In this document: piece after piece, positions 26,002 to 34,527 of the stretch
How the letters are laid out: each line of letters begins with the position of its first letter
How positions within the stretch are numbered: position 1 is the stretch's first letter
Source of the DNA: Moryella indoligenes
GTDB lineage: Bacteria > Bacillota > Clostridia > Lachnospirales > Lachnospiraceae
Reading direction: 5' to 3'
Length of the DNA stretch: 64,000 bases
Assembly: GCF_030812885.1 (NCBI RefSeq)
Contig: NZ_JAUSTO010000007.1
Span: forward strand, 62,001-126,000
Made by a program: the position numbers and the translations under genes
Notes under the pieces: generated by a model
Database searches by the model: none
The model's input: the letters and a program-made list of their open reading frames with translations, nothing else
What the model was told of the DNA's origin: nothing

Positions 26002-27948
26002 ATGAGGGACGGTTTTGTTCGGACAGCGGCAATCACTGCGAAAATTCGTGTCGCCGATCCGCTTTATAATGCGGAGGTTATTATTCAGGAGATCAAGGCG
26101 GCACAGAACTCCGGTGCGGAGCTCTGTGTGCTTCCGGAGCTCTGTATCACCGGCTATACCTGTGGGGATCTGTTCCTGCAGCAGTCGCTTCTGGACGCGG
26201 CAAAGCTGGCTCTGAAGAAGATCGTAGATGCCAGTGCGGGACAGACTGCGCTCTGCTTTGTCGGTGTACCGTGGGAGGAGGGCGGAAAGCTCTATAACTG
26301 TGCGGCGGCAGTGCAGAACGGGAGTCTCCTGGGACTCGTCACCAAGAGCTTTCTTCCAAATTACAGTGAGTTCTACGAGCTGCGCCACTTTACGGCATCC
26401 CCGGGGGAGCTCTTATTCACGGAGTTCTTCGGAGAGCGCGTGCCGCTCGGAGCGAATATTCTGTTTCGCTGCAGGGAGCTGCCGTCACTGGTTGTCGCTG
26501 CGGAGCTCTGTGAGGATCTCTGGGTTCCGAATCCGCCGTCCACAGAGCACGCGCTGTCGGGCGCTACTGTGATCGTCAACTGCTCGGCCTCCGACGAGCT
26601 CGTCGGCAAGGGCAGCTACAGGGAGATGCTGATCAGAGGGCAGTCCGCGCGCCTCGCCTGTGCCTATATCTATGCGAACGCCGGGGAGGGAGAGTCGACG
26701 CAGGACCTTGTCTTCGGCGGACACAATCTCATAGCGGAAAATGGATCTCTGCTCGCGGAGAGCAGACGCTTCCGCCCGGAGACTATATTGGCAGATATCG
26801 ATACGGAGCGCCTGAAGGCAGAGAGGCGGAAGCTGACTACCTTCCACTGTGAGGAGAATTCACGCCATATCTATGTGGATTTTTCCCTTTCGGATCCGGC
26901 ATGCGAGGAACAGGATAAGCTGCTGCGCTTCATAGATCCTGCGCCCTTTGTTCCGTCGGACGAGGCAGAGAAGGCGCGCCGCTGTGAGGAGATCCTCTCA
27001 ATTCAGGCGCTTGGTTTAAAGAAGCGTATGGAGCATGTCAGCGGAAGGACAGTGATACTCGGAATCTCGGGCGGACTGGATTCCACGCTCGCGCTTTTGG
27101 TCTGCGCCCGCTGCTTCGATCTGCTTGGACTTCCGCGGAGTGGCATCCGCGCGGTGACCATGCCCTGCTTCGGCACGACGGACAGAACCTACCGAAACGC
27201 CTGTGAGCTGACAAGGCGGCTCGGCGCCACGCTGGAGGAGGTGCGCATTAACGCTGCGGTGCTTCAGCACTTTGAGGATATCGGACAGGATCCGGAAAAG
27301 CACGATGTCACCTATGAGAATGCACAGGCGAGAGAACGCACGCAGGTGCTGATGGATATTGCAAACCGCGAGAATGGTCTGGTTATTGGAACAGGAGATC
27401 TGTCTGAGCTTGCGCTCGGCTGGGCGACCTATAACGGAGACCACATGTCCATGTATGCGGTGAATGCTTCTGTTCCGAAGACGCTGGTGCGGCATCTGGT
27501 GCACTATTACGCGGAGAGCTGCGGCGAGGCCGCGCTGAGAGATATACTCCTCGATGTGCTGGATACGCCGGTGAGTCCGGAGCTTCTGCCGCCTGAGGGA
27601 GGAAAAATCAGCCAGAGGACGGAGGACCTTGTGGGGCCTTATGAACTGCACGACTTCTATCTGTACTATGTGCTGCGCTTTGGATTTCGGCCGGCGAAGA
27701 TATACAGACTTGCGCGTCAGGCCTTTGCGGAGCAGTATGATGCGGATACGATTATGAAATGGCTCAAAACCTTCTACCGCAGATTTTTTGCGCAGCAATT
27801 CAAGCGCTCCTGTCTGCCGGATGGGCCGAAGGTCGGAACAGTGGCGGTTTCGCCGCGCGGAGATCTCAGAATGCCCTCTGATGCAGTGAGCAGGATATGG
27901 CTTTGGGAGCTTGAGGAGCTTCAGAGGGAGGAGCAGGCGCACTTATGA
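26002..27948 (+). CDS. nadE: Glutamine-dependent NAD+ synthetase
   Basis: 648 residues. It amidates nicotinate adenine dinucleotide to NAD+ using glutamine nitrogen and ATP. The N-terminal nitrilase-type glutaminase has its triad in LPELCITGY (Glu), LVTKSFLPNYSEF (Lys) and VAAELCEDLW (Cys). The C-terminal synthetase has the PP-loop ILGISGGLDSTLALLV at about residue 350 and ENAQARERTQVLMDIANREN further on. The ATG at 26002 has GGGAG upstream and gives the family-like N-terminus; the frame stays open 54 bases further up without a good ribosome site. The last four bases overlap the methyltransferase start (ATGA). Confidence 0.95.
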   Translation: MRDGFVRTAAITAKIRVADPLYNAEVIIQEIKAAQNSGAELCVLPELCITGYTCGDLFLQQSLLDAAKLALKKIVDASAGQTALCFVGVPWEEGGKLYNCAAAVQNGSLLGLVTKSFLPNYSEFYELRHFTASPGELLFTEFFGERVPLGANILFRCRELPSLVVAAELCEDLWVPNPPSTEHALSGATVIVNCSASDELVGKGSYREMLIRGQSARLACAYIYANAGEGESTQDLVFGGHNLIAENGSLLAESRRFRPETILADIDTERLKAERRKLTTFHCEENSRHIYVDFSLSDPACEEQDKLLRFIDPAPFVPSDEAEKARRCEEILSIQALGLKKRMEHVSGRTVILGISGGLDSTLALLVCARCFDLLGLPRSGIRAVTMPCFGTTDRTYRNACELTRRLGATLEEVRINAAVLQHFEDIGQDPEKHDVTYENAQARERTQVLMDIANRENGLVIGTGDLSELALGWATYNGDHMSMYAVNASVPKTLVRHLVHYYAESCGEAALRDILLDVLDTPVSPELLPPEGGKISQRTEDLVGPYELHDFYLYYVLRFGFRPAKIYRLARQAFAEQYDADTIMKWLKTFYRRFFAQQFKRSCLPDGPKVGTVAVSPRGDLRMPSDAVSRIWLWELEELQREEQAHL

Positions 27949-28736
27949 TCAGTTCAACGTCCAACGCAAAGATACGCAGAGTGCAGGCCTTGAATAAAAA
28001 GGCGTCTTTCCGCCGGGAGAGTGGACTTTTTACTGTGGAGGGCGTCCGCATGTTTCTGGAGACCCCCGGGGAGCGCATTGAGGAGCTCTTTGTCAGCGAG
28101 CAGTTCTATGAGAGGAGCAGCGGCGCTGTGCGGGAAAAGCTCTCGCGCCTGCCCTTTCAGCTTGTGGCAGATGCCGTGTTTCCGGCGCTGAGTGATACAA
28201 GGACGCCGCAGGGGGTGCTTCTTCTGGTAAAGCAGCAACGCTGCTCTCTGGAGGAGCTGATTGAACAGAAAAATGCAAATCTTCTGGTGCTCGAGACGAT
28301 CCAGGATCCCGGAAATTTCGGAACCATGCTGAGGGCCGGGGAGGGCGCGGGACTCACAGGGATACTTGCGGACAGTCACACGGTGGATCTCTATAATCCG
28401 AAGGTGATACGCTCGACGATGGGGAGCATCTTCCGCGTCCCTGTAGTATATACGGAGGATCTGCGAGGCGCCCTTTTGGAGCTGAAGCGCAGGGGAGTGC
28501 AGCTCACGGCGGCACATCTTAAGGGGGAGAAGAGCTACGATCATGTCTCTTACTGCGGCCCCAATGCTTTTCTCATCGGCAATGAGGCAGCGGGACTTAA
28601 GGAGGAGACCGCAGCGCTCGCAGATCACCTGGTTAAGATTCCCATGCTGGGCAGCGTGGAGTCGCTGAACGCAGCGGTCGCGGCCTCGATTCTGCTCTAT
28701 GAGCTGGCGCGGCAGAGGAGAGAGGCTTCACTGTGA
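27945..28736 (+). CDS. SpoU/TrmH family RNA 2'-O-methyltransferase
   Basis: 263 residues. The N-terminal substrate-binding domain is MISSTSNAKIRRVQALNKKA. The SPOUT knot has its three motifs: LVLETIQDPGNFGTMLRAGEGAG (motif 1), AFLIGNEAAGL (motif 2) and VKIPMLGSVESLNAAVAASILLYEL (motif 3). It uses S-adenosylmethionine to methylate ribose in rRNA or tRNA; the target base is not predictable here. It overlaps nadE by four bases and is likely translated from the same message. Confidence 0.9.
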   Translation: MISSTSNAKIRRVQALNKKASFRRESGLFTVEGVRMFLETPGERIEELFVSEQFYERSSGAVREKLSRLPFQLVADAVFPALSDTRTPQGVLLLVKQQRCSLEELIEQKNANLLVLETIQDPGNFGTMLRAGEGAGLTGILADSHTVDLYNPKVIRSTMGSIFRVPVVYTEDLRGALLELKRRGVQLTAAHLKGEKSYDHVSYCGPNAFLIGNEAAGLKEETAALADHLVKIPMLGSVESLNAAVAASILLYELARQRREASL

Positions 28737-28748
28737 GAGGACAGAGCA

Positions 28749-29042
28749 ATGGAATATAAAAAGAAAATTCCACGCCGGCTGAATTATCTGCTGGATATTA
28801 TACATATTGTGATCGGGATCGCAGTGGTGATTCTCTCGGTGATCGCCTTCCTCTCACCGGAGGAGCATCTGGCATTTTTCCCAATGATATTCTTTCTTGC
28901 AGCGCTGCTCGCTTTGGTGAACGGCGCTGCGCGGGTGCGCATGCCGGGGCCTGACAGCCGGAGACTTGCCGGACTTGCAGCGCTTGCTGCCGGTGTTTTA
29001 TTGCTGCTGATTGCTGTGATCAGTGCCATGGTTATGCTGTAA
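28749..29042 (+). CDS. Small integral membrane protein of unknown function
   Basis: 97 residues, not recognised. After a basic start MEYKKKIPRRLNYLLD come three hydrophobic segments: IIHIVIGIAVVILSVIAFL, FFPMIFFLAALLALVNGA and the C-terminal LAALAAGVLLLLIAVISAMVML. The loop between the last two is basic. It sits between the methyltransferase (12-base gap) and birA (13-base gap), with the same codon style, so it belongs to this operon. Nothing identifies a role. Confidence 0.7.
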   Translation: MEYKKKIPRRLNYLLDIIHIVIGIAVVILSVIAFLSPEEHLAFFPMIFFLAALLALVNGAARVRMPGPDSRRLAGLAALAAGVLLLLIAVISAMVML

Positions 29043-29055
29043 AGGAGGCAGAGGA

Positions 29056-30039
29056 TTGCTGAAGGACGATATTTTGCGTGTGCTGAAGGAGCGCGGCAGC
29101 TATTGCTCCGGACAGGAGCTCTGTGAGCGCTTTCAGGTGACGCGCACTGCAGTGTGGAAGGCAGTCGCAAGGCTGAAGGAGGAGGGCTATCACATAGAGG
29201 CGAAGCAGAATCGCGGCTATCTGCTCATGGAAACAGAGGACGTGATGAATGAGACAGAGCTTCGCGCGGCGCTGAAGGATATCTCTTTCCTGAGGGAGAG
29301 CTGTTTCTTTCCGAGCATCGACTCCACCAATCTTGAGGTGAAGCGGAGAGCGGAGCAGGGGGCTGAGGGACCGCTGCTCATTGTGGCGGATGAACAGACT
29401 GCCGGGAGAGGCAGGCGGGGACGCAGCTGGAGCTCACCGCCCGGTAGCGGCATATGGATGTCCCTGCTCCTTCGCCCGGAGATACGCCCGGAGCACGCCT
29501 CGATGATTACGCTGGTCTGTGCGCTGGCAGTTGCCGGCGGCATACAGGACGTGACCGGTCTTCAGACAGAGATCAAGTGGCCGAATGATGTTGTGATCGG
29601 AGGCCGTAAGATCTGCGGCATACTGACAGAAATGAATACCGATATGGACGAGATCGGCTATGTGATTCCGGGTATCGGCATCAATGTGAACACAGACAGC
29701 TTTCCGGAGGAGATCCGTGCGGTGGCCAGCTCGCTGAAGCTGGAGACCGGCAGGACTGTGAGCCGCGTCGCAATCGTTGCCGCAGTGATGCGCCGCTTTG
29801 CGGAGTGCTATGCGCTCTTTGCGGAGAGCGAGGATATGCGCGGGCTGAGGGAGCTGTATGAAAGCATGCTGGTGAATCGAAACCGGGAGGTTCTGGTTCT
29901 GGATCCGCGCGGGGACTACCGCGGAACGGCGCTCGGCATCACAGAGAGCGGGGAGCTCAGAGTGCGGCTTGAGGACGGAAGTGAAGCGGAGGTGCGGAGC
30001 GGAGAAGTCAGCGTCCGAGGGATTTACGGCTACGTATAA
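29056..30039 (+). CDS. birA: Bifunctional biotin-protein ligase / biotin operon repressor
   Basis: 327 residues. Residues 1-60 are a winged helix (ELCERFQVTRTAVWKAVARL). The catalytic domain has the biotinyl-AMP loop AGRGRRGRSW, the KWPND motif (EIKWPNDVVIGGRKICGIL) and GIGINVN, followed by the small C-terminal SH3-like domain. It attaches biotin to carboxylases and, in the DNA-binding form, represses biotin genes. The start is a TTG at 29056, chosen because AGGAGG at 29043-29048 is ideally spaced; the upstream open frame overlaps the previous gene. Confidence 0.92.
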   Translation: MLKDDILRVLKERGSYCSGQELCERFQVTRTAVWKAVARLKEEGYHIEAKQNRGYLLMETEDVMNETELRAALKDISFLRESCFFPSIDSTNLEVKRRAEQGAEGPLLIVADEQTAGRGRRGRSWSSPPGSGIWMSLLLRPEIRPEHASMITLVCALAVAGGIQDVTGLQTEIKWPNDVVIGGRKICGILTEMNTDMDEIGYVIPGIGINVNTDSFPEEIRAVASSLKLETGRTVSRVAIVAAVMRRFAECYALFAESEDMRGLRELYESMLVNRNREVLVLDPRGDYRGTALGITESGELRVRLEDGSEAEVRSGEVSVRGIYGYV

Positions 30040-30166
30040 AGCCTTTTCGTCGGAATATCAATCATATTGCTTTGCCATGCTGCTGGCATTGCCAGAGTTG
30101 GAAAATATCTGAAAAAAGAAGTCTTCTCACTTATAATGTAAGCTGACGGGAGCGAATAATTCCTGA

Positions 30167-30486
30167 ATTCAGGCGGTCAGCCAGCTCACGGGAGACAGCT
30201 ACCGTCTGGTCTATAACGGACGCGACAGCATAGAGCTCTACTGGAGAGATACCAGCTGGTACAGCGGAAACAAGCTGAAGTTCCACAAGCTCTTCGACTA
30301 TACAGAGCTCTTGTCTTGCTGATTGAGAAACGAAAAGCGGAATACGAGCAGTACCGACCGCTCAGGGATCAGAAAAAAGATTTCCTCCGTGCAAAGCAGA
30401 ATGCGGACATGATTTTGAAAAAGCGACAGGAAGAGAGGGAGCTGCAGGTAAAGGAAAAGCAATGGTATTTATGGTGCTATTTTTAG
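30167..30486 (+). pseudogene. Frameshifted remnant, possibly of a mobilisation protein C-terminus
   Basis: Two overlapping open pieces lie in different frames. 30167-30322 ends with SGNKLKFHKLFDYTELL, and 30316-30486 begins LLIEKRKAEYEQYRPLRDQ and continues KKDFLRAKQNADMILKKRQEE. They read naturally as one protein broken by a shift near 30311. The second piece resembles the charged helical tails of relaxases from clostridial mobilisable elements. That identification is tentative. There is no start codon with a ribosome site. The stretch 30040-30166 in front holds only a short AGAAG/CTTCT palindrome and an isolated TATAAT. Confidence 0.45.
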
Positions 30487-30500
30487 AAAGCATTCTTCTA

Positions 30501-31154
30501 TCAGCTTATTAACCGAAAATGATTCTTCCTGCATTCAATCAGTCCTTCGCGCTGCATGCGTCCAATCTCTTTGGACAGACCGGTTCTCTCCACTTCCAGA
30601 TAGTCCGCCATCTGCTGACGGTCGAATGGAATGTCAAACGCAGCACTGTGCTTCTGAAGCGAAACAGAGTTCAGGTAGGAGAGGATGCGGTCCCGAATGC
30701 TCTTGGGCGACGTATGAAAGCTTCGTCCGGTCAGCATCAGGTTTTTCCGGGTGGAGATGCGCAGCAGATTCCTTGTGATTTTCAGAAGCCATGGTTCATC
30801 GCTAATGGCACCATAGATGTGATTGACGGTCAAAAACAGAATGCGGCAATCTTCATTCGCCATGACATCGACTAGCAGGACTTCTCCGCTCAGAAGGGCA
30901 TAAGTCTCGGCGAAAAACTGTCCCTGTCCTACATGGCTTAAGATGGTGCAGTTTCCCCAGAGGTCATTACTTTCGATCGTAACGCTTCCTGATAACACCA
31001 GCCCCATCCGATCGGTCATATCTCCCGCGTGGAGAATGGCCGATCCTTTTTTATACCTTTTTTCCTGTGCCTGAAGATAGTTCAGACAATGTTCGATCTC
31101 ATTCTCTGTAAGCCCTTTAAAGATCAGACTGTTCTTTATAACGCTGCTGTCCAA
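30501..31154 (-). CDS. Crp/Fnr family transcriptional regulator (HcpR-like by context)
   Basis: 217 residues. The N-terminal effector domain has the cyclic-nucleotide-binding fold (ALLHAGDMTDRMGLVLSGSVTIES-like order, GQFFAETYALLSGE). The C-terminal winged helix contains DIPFDRQQMADYLEVERTGLSKEIGRMQREGLIECRK. Only one cysteine lies in the effector core (NEDCRIL), so an FNR-type Fe-S cluster is unlikely. It is divergent from the cupin/hcp genes. Regulators of this family next to hcp commonly control hcp in response to NO or nitrite; that role here is inference. AGGAGG precedes the ATG. Confidence 0.85.
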   Translation of the reverse strand: MDSSVIKNSLIFKGLTENEIEHCLNYLQAQEKRYKKGSAILHAGDMTDRMGLVLSGSVTIESNDLWGNCTILSHVGQGQFFAETYALLSGEVLLVDVMANEDCRILFLTVNHIYGAISDEPWLLKITRNLLRISTRKNLMLTGRSFHTSPKSIRDRILSYLNSVSLQKHSAAFDIPFDRQQMADYLEVERTGLSKEIGRMQREGLIECRKNHFRLIS

Positions 31155-31177
31155 AAAAATCCTCCTATTTTCAAAGC

Positions 31178-31191
31178 GTGGCTAAAACCAC
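31178..31191. promoter_or_regulatory. Candidate Crp/Fnr-type operator
   Basis: GTGG, six bases, CCAC forms a perfect inverted repeat in the divergent region, just downstream of the regulator's own predicted transcription start. Dimeric Crp/Fnr proteins bind symmetrical sites of this size. Confidence 0.4.
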
Positions 31192-31206
31192 ATAAATCAC
31201 ACGCAG

Positions 31207-31235
31207 ATCATACTATACTGATGTCAGAAAGACAA
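31207..31235 (-). promoter_or_regulatory. Promoter of the Crp/Fnr regulator
   Basis: Read on the minus strand: TTGTCT (31230-31235), 17 bases, TATGAT (31207-31212). Confidence 0.5.
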
Positions 31236-31263
31236 GAGAATTCAGCTTCGCGGGAGGTAAATC

Positions 31264-31549
31264 ATGAGCTATACAGAATGGAAAGATAAGACAGCAGATT
31301 TTAAGACAGTAGATGTGCGCGGCGTTGCAGGGAACTTCTTCCCCGGACTCAAAAAGCAGGCGATGCAGATCCCGGTTGGCTCCGCAACTGAAAGAAAAAC
31401 TGCCGGAAATCAGTCCGAAGTTTAAGATGCTGTCTACCCCTATGGGGAAGATTATGCTCGGAAAGGCAGATATCGCGATGATGAGTGAAAAGAGCGGACT
31501 GGATGCAGATGAGATCATCTCCGGCATTAAGAAGCTGATCGGAGAATAA
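31264..31549 (+). pseudogene. Broken DUF2249 / DUF1858-like gene (internal deletion and frameshift)
   Basis: The first frame starts with ATG at 31264 after GGGAGG and reads MSYTEWKDKTADFKTVDVRG and on to KKQAMQIPVG. This is the start of a DUF2249-type domain, and the frame soon hits a stop at 31423. From about 31380 the next frame carries PQLKEKLPEISPKFKMLSTP and on to GLDADEIISGIKKLIGE, a helical DUF1858-like end. The middle of DUF2249 is missing, so a deletion fused two parts out of frame. These domains accompany hemerythrin-like and Hcp proteins in anaerobes. Confidence 0.6.
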
Positions 31550-31552
31550 GGC

Positions 31553-32197
31553 ATGGAAAGCGGACAGGTATTCGAAATTGTAAAAGAGAGTAAGCCGATT
31601 CTGGGCTGCACTGTTTCCGGTGTGCTGATGGATGGGGTTACCTGTTTTTCGCTGGCAGAGCATACGGATATCAGCGCGGAAAGCTATCCGGTACCGGTTC
31701 TGCACTACAACCTGATTGGGAACTCTGTGTTGGAGTATAAAACTGCGGAAGGGAAAACAATCAATATCCAAGCCGGGGACTGTATCCTGAAGGCTGCCGG
31801 AACAGATATCGGGGTAAAGGCAGATACAGACAGCGTATATCTGGAGATTGCGCTGGGAAAGGAATCAGATATGAATGAAAGCATCAAGGCAGGACAGGTT
31901 TTCCAATTGAAGGAGCTTGTGCCTTATCAGGAAGGCAAGATTGTCAACATGGACATTGCTTCCAATGAAACTATGAAGTTTGTTGTGATGGCATTTGACG
32001 AAGGAACCGGACTTTCCGAGCATGCGGCTCCGGGCGAGGCAATCGTATTTGCCCTGGATGGAGAAGCGGTAATTGGATATGAAGGGAACGAGTATCCGTT
32101 AAAGGCCGGTGAGCAGTTCAAATTCGCTAAAGGCGGCTTGCACAGCGTTAAGGCAAACGAGAGATTCAAGATGGCACTGCTTCTGGTGCTGAAATAA
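31553..32197 (+). CDS. Tandem cupin-domain protein
   Basis: 214 residues with two small cupin barrels. The first (about residues 35-95) contains LIGNSVLEYKTAEGKTINIQAGDCILKAAG. The second (about 140-210) contains MKFVVMAFDEGTGLSEHAAPGEAIVFALDGEAVIGYEGNEYPLKAGEQFKFAKGGLHSVKANE. The second keeps His and Glu candidates for metal binding (SEHAAPGE, LHSVKA); the first has lost them. It is four bases downstream of the broken DUF2249 gene and 17 bases before the DUF1858 gene. The association with hcp suggests a redox or nitrosative-stress role, but the reaction is unknown. Confidence 0.8.
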   Translation: MESGQVFEIVKESKPILGCTVSGVLMDGVTCFSLAEHTDISAESYPVPVLHYNLIGNSVLEYKTAEGKTINIQAGDCILKAAGTDIGVKADTDSVYLEIALGKESDMNESIKAGQVFQLKELVPYQEGKIVNMDIASNETMKFVVMAFDEGTGLSEHAAPGEAIVFALDGEAVIGYEGNEYPLKAGEQFKFAKGGLHSVKANERFKMALLLVLK

Positions 32198-32213
32198 AAC
32201 GGAGGAAAGAAAG

Positions 32214-32417
32214 ATGAGCGAGAAGAAAATCACAGAAGATATGCTGGTGGGAGATATTGTGAACACGCACCCTGAGGTTGTGGAGACATTATTCAGTGTG
32301 GGAATGCACTGCATCGGCTGCCCGGCATCTCAGGCAGAATCACTGGCAGATGCCTGCATGGTTCATGGACTTGACCCCAAGATGGTTACAGATCGTGTCA
32401 ATGAAGCCATCGCATAA
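32214..32417 (+). CDS. Hybrid-cluster-protein-associated redox disulfide protein (DUF1858)
   Basis: 67 residues. The whole protein is the small helical domain often found beside hcp: MLVGDIVNTHPEVVETLFSVGMHCIGCPASQAESLADACMVHGL with a CxxC pair (HCIGCPAS) that could form a disulfide, then PKMVTDRVNEAIA. It may shuttle electrons or thiols to Hcp; this is inferred from the association. GGAGGAAAG precedes the ATG. It is intact, while genes on both sides of it are broken. Confidence 0.85.
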   Translation: MSEKKITEDMLVGDIVNTHPEVVETLFSVGMHCIGCPASQAESLADACMVHGLDPKMVTDRVNEAIA

Positions 32418-32433
32418 GGGGGACTTTATATGA

Positions 32434-32664
32434 GCGCATTTTTATCATGTAAACCAAGTGGAGACGAGGGAAGATGATAAAGTCGTGTGGGAGAGGGCGC
32501 AGAACCTTCATGCGCAGTACTGGACGGCTGTCGACGGAAATCCGGAAAACTATGACATCCTGACAGGTGAATTCGTTCGCGGTCTTCTGTCAGAGACAAG
32601 ACTGGTTTATCTGCAGGCAGTACCGGATCAGTTTGAAATCAGGATGACGGGAGGACAGGCGTGA
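32434..32664 (+). pseudogene. Unrecognised ORF remnant from a mobile element
   Basis: An open piece reading HVNQVETREDDKVVWERAQN and on to FVRGLLSETRLVYLQAVPDQFEIRM. An ATG with a fair ribosome site lies at 32430, but in another frame, so the start is shifted out. Its stop overlaps the next remnant's ATG as TGATG, so the two were once coupled. I do not recognise the family. Confidence 0.4.
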
Positions 32665-32829
32665 TGGATAAGGAACTGATGAGCAGTATCGAATCATGAA
32701 GGAAGTCATCAATGAGATCGACCGGAAGACGCTCGAGTTTGAAGCAAAACAGAAGGGAGCAGGTGTTCGGAAAAGTACCACGCTGTTCTGGATGCAATGG
32801 AAAAGAAGTATCTGCGGAACCAGACGTAA
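32664..32829 (+). pseudogene. Frameshifted remnant of a small coiled-coil protein
   Basis: The ATG at 32664 gives MDKELMS, then the frame shifts near 32684 to QYRIMKEVINEIDRKTLEFE. It shifts again near 32765 to KYHAVLDAMEKKYLRNQT before the stop. At least two single-base changes have destroyed it. With the previous piece it makes a decayed two-gene unit placed inside the hcp cluster. Confidence 0.5.
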
Positions 32830-32873
32830 ACTGCAGAATCAGGGAATAAGCTATACAAACAGGAGGTAGAAGT

Positions 32874-34499
32874 ATGTTTTGTTATCAATGTCAGGAAACA
32901 GCAGGATGTAAGGGATGTACTGTGTCCGGTGTCTGTGGAAAGAAGCCGGATATCGCTGCGCTGCAGGATCTGCTGATCTATGTTACCAAGGGGCTTTCCG
33001 TAGTCACCACAAGGCTTCGTGCGGAAGGCACAGAGGTTGACCATGAGGTGGACTATCTCGTGACCCTCAATCTGTTCGCTACGATCACCAATGCGAACTT
33101 TGACGGGGATGCTCTGGAAAAATGCATTCGAGAGACTGTCAGCTGCCGTGACGAGCTGCTCGATAAACTGCAGGGCAAGGAAGAGCTGCCGGATGCGGCA
33201 CAGTATCAGCCGGGTGACCGCGCAGAGATGCTTGCGAAAGCGGAGACGGTCGGAGTCCTCGCTACGGAAAATGAAGATGTCCGTTCTCTCCGGGAACTGA
33301 TCACCTATGGCCTGAAAGGCCTTGCTGCCTACACCAAGCACGCCAATGTTCTGGATAAGGTGAATCCGGAAGTGGATGCCTTCACCCAGAGCACTCTGGC
33401 AAAGCTGCTGGATGACTCTTTAAGCGTGGACGATCTGATCGCCCTGACGCTGGAGACCGGCAAGAACGGTGTGGCAGGCATGGCTCTGCTGGATGAGGCC
33501 AATACCTCCGCGTATGGAAATCCGGAGATCACCTCCGTTGAACTTGGTGTCCGTAAGAACCCCGGCATTCTGATTTCTGGCCATGACCTGAAGGATCTGG
33601 AGATGCTGTTAGAGCAGTGCGAGGGAACAGGCGTAGATGTCTATACCCACAGCGAGATGCTGGCCTCCCACTACTATCCGGCATTCAAGAAGTATACCTG
33701 TTTTGCCGGAAACTACGGCAATGCCTGGTGGAAGCAGACAGAGGAGTTCGCTTCCTTCCATGGACCGATCCTCATGACCACCAACTGCGTGGTGCCGCGC
33801 CTCAAGGGATATGAAGGAAAACTCTTTACTACGGGCGCAACCGGCGTTCCCGGATGTCCTCATATCGATGCGGATGAGAACGGCCATAAAGACTTCTCCG
33901 TAATCATCGAGCTTGCAAAGACCTGCGAGGCTCCGGAGGAGCTGGAACAGGGCAGCATTGTCGGCGGCTTTGCGCATGAGCAGGTATTTGCTTTAGCGGA
34001 CAAGGTTGTAGATGCCGTCAAATCTGGTGCCATCCGTAAGTTCGTGGTTATGGCAGGATGCGATGGCCGTCAGAAGGGCAGGGAGTATTATACGGAGTTT
34101 GCTGAAAAGCTCCCGAAGGATGTGGTGATCCTGACTGCTGGCTGCGCAAAGTACAAGTACATCAAGCTGGATCTGGGAGATATCGGCGGCATTCCGCGCG
34201 TCCTGGATGCCGGGCAGTGCAACGACTCCTACTCTCTGGCATTGATTGCGCTGGAGCTGAAAGAGGTATTCGGACTGGAGGATATCAACGATCTGCCGCT
34301 GGCTTTCAACATTGCCTGGTATGAGCAGAAGGCTGTTATCGTGCTGCTGGCACTCCTCTACCTTGGCGTAAAGAACATCCACCTGGGACCGACACTTCCA
34401 GCATTCCTTTCCCCGAATGTGGCAAAGGTGCTGGTGGAGAACTTCGGCATCGGCGGCATTTCCACTGTCGATGAAGATTTGAAGCTGCTAATCGGATAG
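32874..34499 (+). CDS. hcp: Hybrid cluster protein / hydroxylamine reductase
   Basis: 541 residues. The N-terminal [4Fe-4S] cluster is held by Cys3, Cys6, Cys15 and Cys21 (MFCYQCQETAGCKGCTVSGVC), the class I spacing. The hybrid Fe-S-O cluster ligands lie in the C-terminal half: SGHDLKDLEMLLEQCEGTGVDVYTHSEMLASH, NCVVPR, CAKYKYIKLDLGDIGGIPRVLDAGQCND and an ENG/WYEQK segment near the end. Hcp reduces hydroxylamine in vitro and NO in cells, protecting anaerobes from nitrosative stress. GGAGG precedes the ATG. It ends two frameshifted genes downstream of its partner DUF1858 gene and just before a flavodiiron scrap. Confidence 0.95.
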   Translation: MFCYQCQETAGCKGCTVSGVCGKKPDIAALQDLLIYVTKGLSVVTTRLRAEGTEVDHEVDYLVTLNLFATITNANFDGDALEKCIRETVSCRDELLDKLQGKEELPDAAQYQPGDRAEMLAKAETVGVLATENEDVRSLRELITYGLKGLAAYTKHANVLDKVNPEVDAFTQSTLAKLLDDSLSVDDLIALTLETGKNGVAGMALLDEANTSAYGNPEITSVELGVRKNPGILISGHDLKDLEMLLEQCEGTGVDVYTHSEMLASHYYPAFKKYTCFAGNYGNAWWKQTEEFASFHGPILMTTNCVVPRLKGYEGKLFTTGATGVPGCPHIDADENGHKDFSVIIELAKTCEAPEELEQGSIVGGFAHEQVFALADKVVDAVKSGAIRKFVVMAGCDGRQKGREYYTEFAEKLPKDVVILTAGCAKYKYIKLDLGDIGGIPRVLDAGQCNDSYSLALIALELKEVFGLEDINDLPLAFNIAWYEQKAVIVLLALLYLGVKNIHLGPTLPAFLSPNVAKVLVENFGIGGISTVDEDLKLLIG

Positions 34500-34527
34500 G
34501 GGGAGGATTCACTGGGAAAGAAAATAT

